A stretch of DNA of 64,000 nt from Tardiphaga sp052076105 (lineage in GTDB: Bacteria; Pseudomonadota; Alphaproteobacteria; Rhizobiales; Xanthobacteraceae), in the NCBI RefSeq assembly GCF_052076105.1, contig NZ_CP197245.1, positions 3,906,001 to 3,970,000 on the forward strand, read 5' to 3'. Of the stretch, positions 49,105 through 58,059 are shown one piece after another. Under the pieces are notes generated by a model. It saw nothing but the letters and a program-made list of their open reading frames with translations. It made no database searches and was not told the origin of the DNA. How positions within the stretch are numbered: the first letter of the stretch is position 1; each line of letters begins with the position of its first letter. Both the position numbers and the translations under genes were made by a program.

Positions 49105-50040
49105 CTAGCGGATCGCCACCGGATTGATCATGCTTTGCACACCGCCCTTAAAGCGGGGCTGACCGAGCACGAACAGGAACTCGTAGCCTTTGTCCTTGGC
49201 CAGTTCGGCTGTGTCCATGTTTTCGAGGATGTAAGTCCCGTTCATCGCCAGCAATATCTGGTGGATTTCAAACACATTGCCGGTTTCAAACGGCAGCACC
49301 TCGACGCCCCAGGTATCAGCGCCCACCGCGACGACGCCCTTGCTGGTCAGATACTTGGCGCCCTCGGCGCCAAGACCGGGCTCGCCGGCATTGTAGCGCT
49401 TGTCGTCCTTGCCAAGCAGGCTGAGCCAACCGGTGTGGAACAGCACCACATCGCCTTGCCTGATCTCGACGCCCTGGGCCTTGGCGACTTCCTCGATTTC
49501 CTTGACGTTGAAAGCCGTGCCTTCCTTGACCACGTCGGTCTTGTAGTAGGCCGCCATGTCCAACAGCACGCCACGGGTGACCAGCGGCGGCACCTTGTCG
49601 ATGCCGAGCTTCTTCAGGCCAGTGGGATCACCGAAGTCCGCGATTCTGTTGCCGTTATAGTAGACGTGATTGACGCCGAGATGGCCGAGCCCGTCCATCT
49701 GACTGCCGACGCCGACCCAGCCGTTGAGCATGTCGTCGTTATAGGTCGCGTGATTGGGACCGAGCCCGGGATTGCCGGCCTGACCGGGCTGTACCACGGT
49801 GATCTTGAAACCGCGGGGCGGATAGGCCGGCGTGTCCGCGCCCACCGGAATGCCGAGTGCGTAGGTCTTCCCGGTCTTCACCAGTTGCGCGGCCGACTTC
49901 ACCAGGTCGGGCTTCATGTAGTTCGCGGCGCCGATCTCATCGTTCGGCCCCCACTTCGATTTGGTCCAGTCCTGCGCAGATGCAGGCAAAATGATCGCAA
50001 ACACAGAGATCGAACACCCAAGCACGCAAGCCTTCCGCAT
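49105..50040 (-). CDS. Cyclase family protein (kynurenine-formamidase-like), exported
   Basis: A 311-residue protein of the cyclase family (PF04199) with a signal peptide (1-23, 'LPASA'). The usual metal motif HxGTHxDxPxH appears as 'QMDGLGHLGVNHVYY' (about 118-132), a variant found in a sub-group that keeps the His residues but not the GTH core. Later 'VVLFHTGW' and 'VGADTWGVE' are family segments. ATG at 50040 with GGGAGGA 7 bp upstream. It is the last gene of the TRAP transporter operon, so it probably hydrolyses or cyclises the imported compound in the periplasm. Confidence 0.85.
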   Translation of the reverse strand: MRKACVLGCSISVFAIILPASAQDWTKSKWGPNDEIGAANYMKPDLVKSAAQLVKTGKTYALGIPVGADTPAYPPRGFKITVVQPGQAGNPGLGPNHATYNDDMLNGWVGVGSQMDGLGHLGVNHVYYNGNRIADFGDPTGLKKLGIDKVPPLVTRGVLLDMAAYYKTDVVKEGTAFNVKEIEEVAKAQGVEIRQGDVVLFHTGWLSLLGKDDKRYNAGEPGLGAEGAKYLTSKGVVAVGADTWGVEVLPFETGNVFEIHQILLAMNGTYILENMDTAELAKDKGYEFLFVLGQPRFKGGVQSMINPVAIR

Positions 50041-50134
50041 GTTGTATCCTCCCGATATGCGCCGGCTTTTGCCGGTCAACCGTAGTTAACAACACGAAGT
50101 GGGAGAAAGTAAGCACGGCCCGACTGCGCAGACC

Positions 50135-50599
50135 TCACAGCACCTGATGCACCGCGAGTTCGACACGGTCGGGATGCCGTGCTCCGACGCCGATGAACAG
50201 GTTCTGCATCAGCCAGCGATACCTGGGATGCCCTGTCTCGAATTTCGGCACCGAGCGGAAATAGATCAGTGCGGGATCGGCCGCCTCGCCCCGAGCGATG
50301 CGATCAAGCGCGTCCTTCGGGCCAAAGCGGACACCTATATTCTCGATATAGACCACAGCGCCATCATCGAGCTCAAACGCGTATTTCGCCTCAAGTTCGG
50401 TAAAGCCGTCCGGACGAATGACCTGGAAATCCGCACCGCCCGAATGGATCGTACCCTTGATGCCTTCGCCCTGCACGCTGCCGCCAAGGACCGGGATGAC
50501 GCGGCGGATGCCATAGCCGAGATCGCCGACCACGATCGGCGTGCCGACCTTGATCGACAGGCTGAACACATATTTCGTCGCAAGGGGCGGTGTGGTCAT
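50135..50599 (-). CDS. DUF3237 family protein
   Basis: A 154-residue protein with the DUF3237 layout: 'GYGIRRVIPVLGGSVQGEGIKG' in part near the N-terminus (about 28-50), 'GADFQVIRPDG', and the C-terminal 'FETGHPRYRWLMQNLFIGVG' in part. The fold is a beta-barrel of unknown function, often found in aromatic or hydrocarbon degradation loci. The ATG lies 4 bp after the stop of the TRAP large permease gene, so it is part of that operon. Cytosolic; no signal peptide. Confidence 0.88.
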   Translation of the reverse strand: MTTPPLATKYVFSLSIKVGTPIVVGDLGYGIRRVIPVLGGSVQGEGIKGTIHSGGADFQVIRPDGFTELEAKYAFELDDGAVVYIENIGVRFGPKDALDRIARGEAADPALIYFRSVPKFETGHPRYRWLMQNLFIGVGARHPDRVELAVHQVL

Positions 50600-50603
50600 G
50601 ACG

Positions 50604-51914
50604 TCACCCAATCATCCGCATCGGCAGCCAGGTGGCGATCAGCGGGAACAGGATCAGCAAGATCAGGCGGATCAAGTCGGTGGCCACGAACGGCAGCACG
50701 CCCTTAAAGATCGTGGCCATGCTGACATCCTTGATCACGCTCTTGATGACAAACACGTTCATGCCGACCGGCGGATGGATCAGGCCGAGTTCGACGGTCA
50801 TGACAATGACGATGCCGAACCAGATCGGATCAAAGCCCAGCGCCATCACCACCGGAAACACGATCGGCACGGTGAGGATCACCATCGCCATGGCGTCCAT
50901 CAGACAGCCGAGCACCAGATACATCAGAAGGATCAGCGCCAGCACGCCATAGGGGCCGATGCCCAAACCAGTAAGGAATTCGGTGACGTGCTGCGGCGTC
51001 TGCGTAATGGTGAGGAAGTAACCGAAGCACAGTGCGCCGATCAGAACGGTGAATACGGCGGCAGCGGTGCGCGTCGCCTGCAACAGCGATTGCAGGATGC
51101 CGTCTTTCGTCAGCTTCCCGCGCAACACGCCGATAATGAAGGCGCCGACCGCCCCCACCGCGCCGGCTTCGGTCGGGATGAAGAAGCCGCCATAAAGGCC
51201 GCCGATCACAAAGACGAACAGCAGCAGCGGCGACCAGACATCGCGGATCGCCGCGGCGCGCTCGCGCCATGACGCCTTCGGGCCTGCAGGCAGGAAACCG
51301 GGTTTCGCCACGCCGATAATCGCGATGGTGATCATGTGCATAACGATGGCAAGGAGACCGGGCACAATGCCGGCAATGAACAGCTTGCCGATGTCCTGCT
51401 GGGTAATGATGCCGTAAACCGCCAGCACCGTGGACGGCGGCAGCATCGCGCCAAGCGTGCCGCCCACGGCGATGACGCCTGTGGCGAAGCTCTGCGGATA
51501 ATTGAAACGGCGCATTTCCGGATAGGCCACGGCGGAGAACGTCGCGGCCGTCGCCACCGACGAGCCGGAGATCGCAGCGAAGCCGCCGCAGGCGGCGATC
51601 GTGGCGATGCCCAGTCCACCTTTCCAGTGGCCAACAAAGGTATTGGCCGCACGAAACAGTTCGCGGCTGATACCCGACACCGAGACGAAGGCGCCCATCA
51701 GGAGGAACATTGGGATCACGCCGAAGGAATAATCTGTCACCGTCCGCATGGTGGTCTGGCCAACCAGCTTGAGCGCCGGCGCAAAGCCGGTGAGATAACC
51801 GAAGCCCGTAATGCCCACGAGGCCCATCGCCATACCGACAGGCACGCGTAGCAACATCAGCACGAACAGGCTGACAAAGCCGATGACGGCAACCGCTTCG
51901 TTACTAAGATCCAT
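50604..51914 (-). CDS. dctM: TRAP transporter large permease (DctM)
   Basis: A 436-residue, about 12-helix permease of the TRAP family (DctM/UehC). It starts 'VAVIGFVSLFVLMLLRVPVGMAMGLVG' in part and holds 'GGFAAISGSSVATAATFSAVAYPEM' in part (about 110-135) and 'GLIHPPVGMNVFVIKSV' (about 375-391), all standard. It carries out sodium-driven import with the small permease encoded 5 bp upstream and the DctP receptor. Substrate unknown, probably an organic or aromatic acid given the pobA, DUF3237 and cyclase neighbours. Confidence 0.94.
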   Translation of the reverse strand: MDLSNEAVAVIGFVSLFVLMLLRVPVGMAMGLVGITGFGYLTGFAPALKLVGQTTMRTVTDYSFGVIPMFLLMGAFVSVSGISRELFRAANTFVGHWKGGLGIATIAACGGFAAISGSSVATAATFSAVAYPEMRRFNYPQSFATGVIAVGGTLGAMLPPSTVLAVYGIITQQDIGKLFIAGIVPGLLAIVMHMITIAIIGVAKPGFLPAGPKASWRERAAAIRDVWSPLLLFVFVIGGLYGGFFIPTEAGAVGAVGAFIIGVLRGKLTKDGILQSLLQATRTAAAVFTVLIGALCFGYFLTITQTPQHVTEFLTGLGIGPYGVLALILLMYLVLGCLMDAMAMVILTVPIVFPVVMALGFDPIWFGIVIVMTVELGLIHPPVGMNVFVIKSVIKDVSMATIFKGVLPFVATDLIRLILLILFPLIATWLPMRMIG

Positions 51915-51919
51915 GCGAC

Positions 51920-52486
51920 TTACTCTGCCGTCTTGATTTCGGGTTCATGCATCTCCTCCGGATGGAAGATCAGCCGGTAGGTGCGGATCGCAATCAGCAG
52001 CACTGCCGAGACGTCGCCGATCCATGACAACAGGAAGAACGGCCAGACCGGCAGTTGCAAATCCATGGTGACGATGTGGCTGGAATAGGTATCGACCACC
52101 TTGTCGAACAGCGTGTAGGTCTGCACCGAGACGACGAACAGCAGCACCAGCGTCGCAAACACATCGATCCAGCGCTGATATTTCGGCTTGGCATTGGCCC
52201 AGACCAGATCGACGGTGATATGCGAGCCGCGATAGGAGGTCGCTGCGATGCCCCAGAAGATCAGCACGCCGAGCATGAACTGGCCGATATTGTAGTAATC
52301 GGGGATCGTGACTGCGAAAAACTTGCGCATGAACACCGCGACAAAGGTGTTCAACGCGACGATTCCGACGAAGAACGCGGCGATCCATTCGATGGAATCG
52401 ATAAAGCGATCCATCACGTTCTTCTTCGGCGAATCCGGCGGAGTGCCGAGGGCGCCGTCTTGGGAGATTTGGGGCGTGGCAGTCAT
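51920..52486 (-). CDS. dctQ: TRAP transporter small permease (DctQ)
   Basis: A 188-residue four-helix membrane protein of the DctQ family. The cytoplasmic leader (1-30) is followed by helices at about 32-55, 65-85, 105-128 and 148-168, with 'RKFFAVTIPDYYNIGQFML' in part and 'YRGSHITVDLVWA' typical of the family. It is coupled by a 5-bp gap to dctM. A REP-like element separates it from the receptor gene. Confidence 0.92.
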   Translation of the reverse strand: MTATPQISQDGALGTPPDSPKKNVMDRFIDSIEWIAAFFVGIVALNTFVAVFMRKFFAVTIPDYYNIGQFMLGVLIFWGIAATSYRGSHITVDLVWANAKPKYQRWIDVFATLVLLFVVSVQTYTLFDKVVDTYSSHIVTMDLQLPVWPFFLLSWIGDVSAVLLIAIRTYRLIFHPEEMHEPEIKTAE

Positions 52487-52506
52487 GATGGATTCGATTT
52501 CAGTTG

Positions 52507-52651
52507 GTCATTCCGGATCAGAAACTCGTCATTCCGGGGGCGGGCGAAGCCCGCACGAACCCGGAATCTCGACATGGCTGAACACTTCGGGATTCCGGGT
52601 TCGCTTTATCGATGCTGACGCACCGATGAAGCGCCCCCGGAATGACAGTGT
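52507..52651. repeat. REP-like palindromic element 3 (tandem)
   Basis: Two or three interleaved arms of the GTCATTCCGGGGGCG / CGAACCCGGAATC type between dctP and dctQ genes. They could fold in mRNA and lower expression of the permease genes relative to the receptor, a common arrangement. Confidence 0.75.
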
Positions 52652-52656
52652 TGGGA

Positions 52657-53679
52657 TTACAGCCCCGCGTCGTGCTTCTTCAGCATCGCCTTGAGGTCCG
52701 CATCGATGGCATCAGCGTCACCACCGGCCTTTTTCACGGCCGCAGCCCAGGCAGCGTTAAGCGGTTGAACGCCCTTCTTCCACTCGGCAAGCTGCTCGGG
52801 CGTCAGCTTGTAGACCTCATGATCCGGCAGCGCCTTCATCTTGGTGCGGCCATTGGCCTCGAAATCGACCCAGGGATCAGTGACCTTGGAGGCCCATTCC
52901 GGCGTGCAGTGATCGTCGATGATCTTTTTCTGCGCGGGCGACATCGAGTTATATTTGGCGAGGTTGATGTTGTAGGTGAACACCGTCGAATAGAGTGGCG
53001 CATCGATGTGATACTTCACAACCTTGTCGATACCGAACAGGAAGATCGAGCCCCAGGGGAATGCAATCTCATCCGCCACGCCGCGCTCGATGGCGTCGCG
53101 CGATTCCGGCGCCGAGGCCTGCACATTGGTGCCGCCGAACAGTTTGACCATTTCGCCGATGGTGCTCTGCGCCGGGCGCACCTTCACGCCGTTGAGGTCA
53201 CCGGGCACGACGATCTTCTTCTTGCCATGCAGCGAGCCGGGGTCGTGAATGAAGGCGAAGCACAGCTTCGTATCCTTCATCTCGGTCTTCGCGTATTTCT
53301 GATACCACTCGTTGAGCGCCAGGGTGCCCTTCTTGCCGTCCGAGAACACGAACGGCAGCTGGCCCGCGGCCACGATGGGGAAACGGCCGGGCTGATAGCC
53401 GGGATTCACGTAAGTGATGTCGGCGATACCGTCGCGCGCCATGTCGTAATGGTCGAACGCCTTGCCAAGCTGCTCGGATGGGAACACCGACATCTTGATG
53501 CTACCGCCCGAGGCCTTCTCGATATCGGCGGCCCAGGCCTGCGTGGCAGGCACCAGCGGATGCGCCGGCGGCACCCACAACGATACCTTCATATTGACGG
53601 TTTTGTCTTGCGCCTGAGCGGGCGTGAGTACTGGCATCATACAGCCAGCCGCCAGCAATGCGAGAATTGCCTTCCTCAT
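52657..53679 (-). CDS. dctP: TRAP transporter substrate-binding protein (DctP)
   Basis: A 340-residue periplasmic receptor of the DctP family. Signal peptide 1-23 ('TPAQA'), mature 'DKTVNMKVSLWVPPAHPLVPATQAW' in part. The conserved Arg of the family's carboxylate site lies in 'GVKVRPAQSTIGEMVKLFGGTNV' in part (about 155-175). ATG at 53679 with GGGAGAG upstream; a longer frame would lack a signal peptide. It is the first gene of the TRAP/DUF3237/cyclase operon and divergent from pobA. Confidence 0.93.
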   Translation of the reverse strand: MRKAILALLAAGCMMPVLTPAQAQDKTVNMKVSLWVPPAHPLVPATQAWAADIEKASGGSIKMSVFPSEQLGKAFDHYDMARDGIADITYVNPGYQPGRFPIVAAGQLPFVFSDGKKGTLALNEWYQKYAKTEMKDTKLCFAFIHDPGSLHGKKKIVVPGDLNGVKVRPAQSTIGEMVKLFGGTNVQASAPESRDAIERGVADEIAFPWGSIFLFGIDKVVKYHIDAPLYSTVFTYNINLAKYNSMSPAQKKIIDDHCTPEWASKVTDPWVDFEANGRTKMKALPDHEVYKLTPEQLAEWKKGVQPLNAAWAAAVKKAGGDADAIDADLKAMLKKHDAGL

Positions 53680-53763
53680 CGTCTCTCCCTTTACGCCCGT
53701 TTGGACGTGTTCTCTCGAACTTGTTCTATCGAACTTGTTCACCGGACCTTGAACGGCCCTTTG

Positions 53764-53790
53764 CGAATATTGTTATATGTTATAATCATC
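53764..53790. promoter_or_regulatory. AT-rich dyad in the dctP/pobA gap
   Basis: Core GTTATA-TGT-TATAAT, the same GTTATA-N3-TATAAT as before the crotonase gene. It sits in the 217-bp divergent gap and could be a shared repressor site or a -10 region by chance. Confidence 0.42.
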
Positions 53791-53896
53791 ATTGCAAGCA
53801 GTGCGATTGCACGTGCTGGGCGGCTAGTCTCGCGACAACGCTTGACTTGTCAACTCAGTCGGACGACAGAGCCTATATCAACCGCGGGAGCAAGCG

Positions 53897-55069
53897 TTGC
53901 GTACGAAAGTTGCAATCATTGGAGCTGGTCCGGCTGGAATGTTGCTTGGGCAACTATTGCATGCCTACGGGATCGGCAACGTCATTCTGGAGCGTAAGGA
54001 TCGGGACTATGTCCTCGCTCGTATCCGCGCAGGCGTGCTCGAACAGGGCACCGTCGGCCTCCTGGAAAAGCTGGGGATTACTGAGCGTCTGCATCACGAA
54101 GGCCTGATCCATGATGGGATCGAACTTCTGTTCGGCGGAATTCGCCACCGCCTCGATCTGAAGAAAGCGTCCGGCGGCAAGGTCGTAACCGTCTATGGCC
54201 AGACCGAAGTCACTCGCGACCTGATGGACGCCCGCGCCGCGGCCGGGCTGACTACGGTCTATGACGCGGACAATGTCAGCCTGCATGATTTCGACGGCGC
54301 CAGCCCGCGCGTCCGCTATGTCAAGGACGGCGTAAGCCACGAGATTGCCTGCGATTTCATCGCCGGCTGCGACGGGTTCCACGGCGTGTCACGGCAAAGC
54401 GTTCCGGCATCCGCTGTACAGACCTTCGAGCGCGTCTATCCATTTGGGTGGCTTGGCCTGCTGTCGGATACGCCGCCGGTCTCGCACGAGCTGATTTATA
54501 CCAATCACACCCGCGGCTTTGCGCTGTGCTCGATGCGTTCGATGACGCGCAGCCGTTATTACGTCCAGTGTTCCCTCGACGAAAAAGTCGAGAACTGGAC
54601 CGACGACATGTTCTGGGACGAACTGCGCCGCCGCCTCGACACGGAGGCCGCCGAAAGCCTCATCACCGGCCCGTCCCTGGAGAAGAGTATAGCGCCGCTG
54701 CGTAGTTTTGTCGCGGAACCGATGCGTTTCGGAAGGCTCTTTTTGGCCGGCGACGCCGCCCATATCGTGCCACCGACCGGCGCCAAGGGGCTCAACCTTG
54801 CGGCTTCCGACGTCCATTATCTCTCGATGGCGCTGCGCGAGTTCTATGACGAGAAATCCTCGAGCGGTCTCGACTTCTATTCGGCCGTCGCGCTGAAGCG
54901 GGTGTGGAAGGCTGTACGCTTCTCGTGGTGGATGACCTCGATGATGCATCGCTTTCCCGACAATGACGGGTTCGGCACCAAGCTGCAGCAGGCCGAGCTC
55001 GACTACGTCGTGCATTCGGATGCCGCAACGGCGGCGCTGGCGGAAAACTATGTGGGGCTGCCGTATTAA
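53897..55069 (+). CDS. pobA: 4-hydroxybenzoate 3-monooxygenase
   Basis: A 390-residue FAD monooxygenase that converts 4-hydroxybenzoate to protocatechuate with NAD(P)H and O2. FAD motif 'IGAGPAGMLLGQLL' (about 8-21), 'RIRAGVLEQGT' (about 42-52), the DG motif 'GCDGFHG' (about 158-164) and 'LAGDAAHIVPPTGAKGLN' (about 281-298) with the active-site Pro. Length equals PobA. The start is TTG, with GGGAG six bases upstream. This is the step after side-chain removal from p-coumarate, linking it to the hydroxycinnamate cluster. No pobR gene is adjacent. Confidence 0.95.
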   Translation: MRTKVAIIGAGPAGMLLGQLLHAYGIGNVILERKDRDYVLARIRAGVLEQGTVGLLEKLGITERLHHEGLIHDGIELLFGGIRHRLDLKKASGGKVVTVYGQTEVTRDLMDARAAAGLTTVYDADNVSLHDFDGASPRVRYVKDGVSHEIACDFIAGCDGFHGVSRQSVPASAVQTFERVYPFGWLGLLSDTPPVSHELIYTNHTRGFALCSMRSMTRSRYYVQCSLDEKVENWTDDMFWDELRRRLDTEAAESLITGPSLEKSIAPLRSFVAEPMRFGRLFLAGDAAHIVPPTGAKGLNLAASDVHYLSMALREFYDEKSSSGLDFYSAVALKRVWKAVRFSWWMTSMMHRFPDNDGFGTKLQQAELDYVVHSDAATAALAENYVGLPY

Positions 55070-55184
55070 TATCGTAGGACGCCCACTATTTTAAACGTCC
55101 CGCCAGACCCGTTTGAAACTTTGTTGGTCTGTCCTTCTCGCGCGAATTGGTTTTGATGGCGCAAACAATCCAGACGGATGCACC

Positions 55185-55604
55185 ATGACCGACACCGCTA
55201 TCCCCGAGGGCTTCACGCCACACTATCGCAAGAGCCCCCTCACCGCACCGTGGGAGCCGATCTATTCCAAGGTGACCGACACCAACGTCATCCTCGGTCT
55301 CCGCATCGCCGAAGCACATACCAATTCGCGGGGCATGGCGCATGGTGGGCTGATCACGGCGCTGGCCGACAATGCGATGGGCCTAAGCTGCGGCCATGTG
55401 CTGGGTGGCGGAACGCGGTTGGTGACAGTCAATCTGTCCGCTGATTTTCTCGGCTCTGCACAGATCGGGCAATGGCTGCAGATCGAAACGGAGGTCATCA
55501 AGACCGGCAAACGTCTCTGCTTTGCGCAGGCGCTGATATCAGCGGATGGCGAGCCTTGCGCCCGAGCGAATGGCACCTTCAGCGTAGCACCGCCAAAAGT
55601 GTAG
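55185..55604 (+). CDS. PaaI-family (hotdog) thioesterase
   Basis: A 139-residue single-domain hotdog thioesterase. The core 'NSRGMAHGGLITALADNAMG' in part (about 46-64) contains the HGG motif and the catalytic acidic residue of the PaaI group. Such enzymes hydrolyse aryl- or acyl-CoA esters to relieve CoA trapping. ATG at 55185 with a modest GGA upstream. It lies 115 bp after pobA and converges on a LysR gene with 6 bp between. Confidence 0.9.
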   Translation: MTDTAIPEGFTPHYRKSPLTAPWEPIYSKVTDTNVILGLRIAEAHTNSRGMAHGGLITALADNAMGLSCGHVLGGGTRLVTVNLSADFLGSAQIGQWLQIETEVIKTGKRLCFAQALISADGEPCARANGTFSVAPPKV

Positions 55605-55610
55605 CGATCG

Positions 55611-56510
55611 CTATCGCTTACTGAAATCCCACTGGCAGGTATCTGCAGCGAGATCGATGAAGACGCGCACTTTCGCCGATAACAAACGCGAGGTCGGATA
55701 AACGATGTGGATCGGTACCGCCGGCGGCTCGAACTCCGTAAGCACGCGTTTGAGGCGCCCGGCCGCCAGCGCGTCTGCCGCCTGATAGGCCAGCACACGG
55801 GTCAAGCCGCCACCATGCTCGGCATGCCAGATGGCGGCATCGGCAACATCAGCCGTGAAACGTGGCGTATGCGTGATGCGGATATCGTCACCGTTCTGCA
55901 CGAAACGCCATTCCGGCGCTGATGCAATGGTGCCGAACTGGATCGTATCGTGCTTCGCGATATCGTCCGGCACCTTCGGCTCGCCGCGCCGCGCCAGATA
56001 ATCCGGCGACGCAACGACGATACGCGGCATGCTGCCAACATGGCGCGCCACCAGACTGGAATCGGGGAGATGGCCGATCCGGACAGCGACATCAATTCCG
56101 TCCTCGACCAAACTGACCATGCGATCGGTCAGCCGCAATTCGCCGGACACATCCGGAAAGCGCTGCAGATAGGCTGAGACCAGCGGCGTGACATGCAGGC
56201 GCCCGAAACCGACCGGTGCGGAGACAACCAGACGCCCGCTTGGCCGCGCCCGTTCGGCCTGTGCGGAGCCTTCGGCCTCCTCGATATCCGCGAGAATCTG
56301 GCGCGCCCGTTGCAGATAGCGCGCGCCGACATCGGTCAGCATGACTGAGCGCGTGGTCCGTTGCAGCAGGCGGGCGCCAAGCCGTTCCTCCAGCGCCGCC
56401 ACCATGCGGGTAACCGCAGAGGCGGAGAGCCCGAGCTTGCGGGCCGCAGGTGCAAACCCCTGCAGGTCCGCCACGGCGACGAAGACGGTCATGGCTTCGA
56501 TGCGATCCAT
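55611..56510 (-). CDS. LysR-family transcriptional regulator
   Basis: A 299-residue LysR regulator. The N-terminal helix-turn-helix is 'FAPAARKLGLSASAVTRMVAALE' in part (about 18-40) and the effector domain spans about 88-290 ('GRLVVSAPVGFGRLHVTPLV' in part). This is the sub-group often divergent from small oxidoreductase genes. It is divergent from the PPOX-type flavoprotein (125-bp gap), which it probably controls. Confidence 0.92.
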   Translation of the reverse strand: MDRIEAMTVFVAVADLQGFAPAARKLGLSASAVTRMVAALEERLGARLLQRTTRSVMLTDVGARYLQRARQILADIEEAEGSAQAERARPSGRLVVSAPVGFGRLHVTPLVSAYLQRFPDVSGELRLTDRMVSLVEDGIDVAVRIGHLPDSSLVARHVGSMPRIVVASPDYLARRGEPKVPDDIAKHDTIQFGTIASAPEWRFVQNGDDIRITHTPRFTADVADAAIWHAEHGGGLTRVLAYQAADALAAGRLKRVLTEFEPPAVPIHIVYPTSRLLSAKVRVFIDLAADTCQWDFSKR

Positions 56511-56635
56511 CGCACCATTTCATATCCCGCAATAATGAAGTGTCAATTCCGATGATTGTTCTTGCCGAAGGAAAGAGCCACCTTTGTCAGGCGCTGGGAA
56601 CGTATCCGCTCCAAGCTCCAATCAGGGAGTAAGCT

Positions 56636-57262
56636 ATGGCCGACATTCACACCTATTCGAGCGACATCGCCTTCACGCCGACCGTCAAGGCGATCCAGAC
56701 CCGCAAGGGGTCGCGTTCCGGCTATGCGCATGTCGAGGAAAACGGCGGCTGGCGCACCGAGGTAGACGACAATCTCGCAGCGTTTCTCGCCGAGGCGAAT
56801 AGCTTCTTTCTGGCTACCGCCAGCGCTGACGGGCAGCCTTACATGCAACATCGCGGCGGGCCTAAGGGCTTCGTGAAGGTGCTCGACAAGCATACGCTGG
56901 CCTTCGCGGACTATAGCGGCAATCGGCAATACATCACTCAGGGCAATCTCGCTGAGAATCCGAAGGCCAACATCTTCATTATGGATTACGCGCATCGCCG
57001 ACGCGTCAAGCTGTGGGGCACCGCGCGGGTGGTCGAGGATGATCCAGCGCTGATGGCATCGCTGATGCCACAAGGCTATCGCGCGAAGCCCGAGCAGGTG
57101 ATCCTGTTCACGATCGCCGCATGGGACACCAATTGCCCGCAGCATATCCCGCAGAAATTCGATGCGGCCGATGTCGCGACGGCACTGGCAGCACGCGATG
57201 CTCGGATTGAGGAATTGGAAGCCGAACTGGCGACGCTGAAAGGTGCAGCGTCGCCGCATTGA
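56636..57262 (+). CDS. Pyridoxamine 5'-phosphate oxidase-family FMN-binding protein
   Basis: A 208-residue split-barrel flavoprotein (PPOX family). 'SFFLATASADGQPYMQHRGGPKGFV' in part (about 56-78) is the FMN-binding strand pair and 'LAFADYSGNRQYITQGNLAENPKANIF' in part (about 90-116) is typical of this subgroup. A C-terminal coiled coil (about 185-205) is present. The ATG at 56636 follows GGGAG. Likely a small FMN or F420-type reductase; substrate unknown. Divergent from a LysR gene. Confidence 0.88.
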   Translation: MADIHTYSSDIAFTPTVKAIQTRKGSRSGYAHVEENGGWRTEVDDNLAAFLAEANSFFLATASADGQPYMQHRGGPKGFVKVLDKHTLAFADYSGNRQYITQGNLAENPKANIFIMDYAHRRRVKLWGTARVVEDDPALMASLMPQGYRAKPEQVILFTIAAWDTNCPQHIPQKFDAADVATALAARDARIEELEAELATLKGAASPH

Positions 57263-57275
57263 AGGGCACGCAGTG

Positions 57276-58001
57276 TTAGGCAGCGACACTGCACTGCCAG
57301 GCGTGCTCGGGATAATACTCTGCCATCATGCGATCGACGTAGACGACGAGATTGCCGTAGCGCTGCAACTGGCGCTGCAGAGGCGATGGAAACAATGGAG
57401 CCAAGATCCCCGCAAGGACGGCGAATGCGGTCGCATCGACTCCGGCCGGGCGGTTGCTCATCAGGTGGGATTTTCCGGCCAGAAGCACCGACAGCGCCAT
57501 CAGGGAACGATCGGCGAGTTGGAGGGCTTCATCCGCGGGATGGCGGCCAAGGCCGTTCGCCAGATGATTCTGAATGACAGACTTTCGCGCGGATGCACGG
57601 ATGTCGTCGCGCTGCGCTTCTGGAATGCCATCAAAGAAGTGCGACGGTCCCTTGGCGAAATTGTCAGCGTCGACCCAGCGTACGCCGACCAGCGACCAGT
57701 AGAGATGATGCTCGATCATGCGCTCGATTGCCCAAGCCTGCGCGCGCTGAGCCAGATCGAGGCCCCGATCGAAATCCACATCATATTTACGCTCGATATG
57801 GGCGCGAATGAAGGTGGAGTCGGCAATGGTCTCGGCGCCGTCATCGATATAGGGCATCTGCCCTTTCGGCGAATCCTGCGGCCGTGCCGGTTGCTTCTGA
57901 TAGGGTAAGCCGGCCATCTTGAGCTGGACTTCCGTCTTGGTGACGAAAGGGCTGATTTCCGGCAGGCCGAAGCCCGCGCCTGCGCCGTGAAGGACGATCA
58001 T
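57276..58001 (-). CDS. Glutathione S-transferase family protein
   Basis: A 241-residue GST-fold protein. The N-terminal thioredoxin-like domain (about 1-75) has 'VTKTEVQLKMAGLPYQ' and the cis-Pro/GSH segment 'PKGQMPYIDDGAETIADSTFI' in part, with the ESXXI-like signature 'ADSTFI'. The helical C-terminal domain spans about 85-240. The N-terminal catalytic Ser/Tyr/Cys position is not obvious ('GFGLPEISPFV'). The sequence is of the metaxin/Tom37-like bacterial group. It follows a small gene on the same strand and is convergent with the PPOX gene. Confidence 0.85.
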   Translation of the reverse strand: MIVLHGAGAGFGLPEISPFVTKTEVQLKMAGLPYQKQPARPQDSPKGQMPYIDDGAETIADSTFIRAHIERKYDVDFDRGLDLAQRAQAWAIERMIEHHLYWSLVGVRWVDADNFAKGPSHFFDGIPEAQRDDIRASARKSVIQNHLANGLGRHPADEALQLADRSLMALSVLLAGKSHLMSNRPAGVDATAFAVLAGILAPLFPSPLQRQLQRYGNLVVYVDRMMAEYYPEHAWQCSVAA

Positions 58002-58059
58002 GTGGTTTCTCCAAGTGATAAGGACAAGAAACTAGGCAGTCGCTGCTGCCACCGTGGTG

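Noticed and set aside
56597..56621. GGAAC upstream of the PPOX-family gene
   Set aside because: No CGTT-like -10 at 16 or 17 bp spacing.
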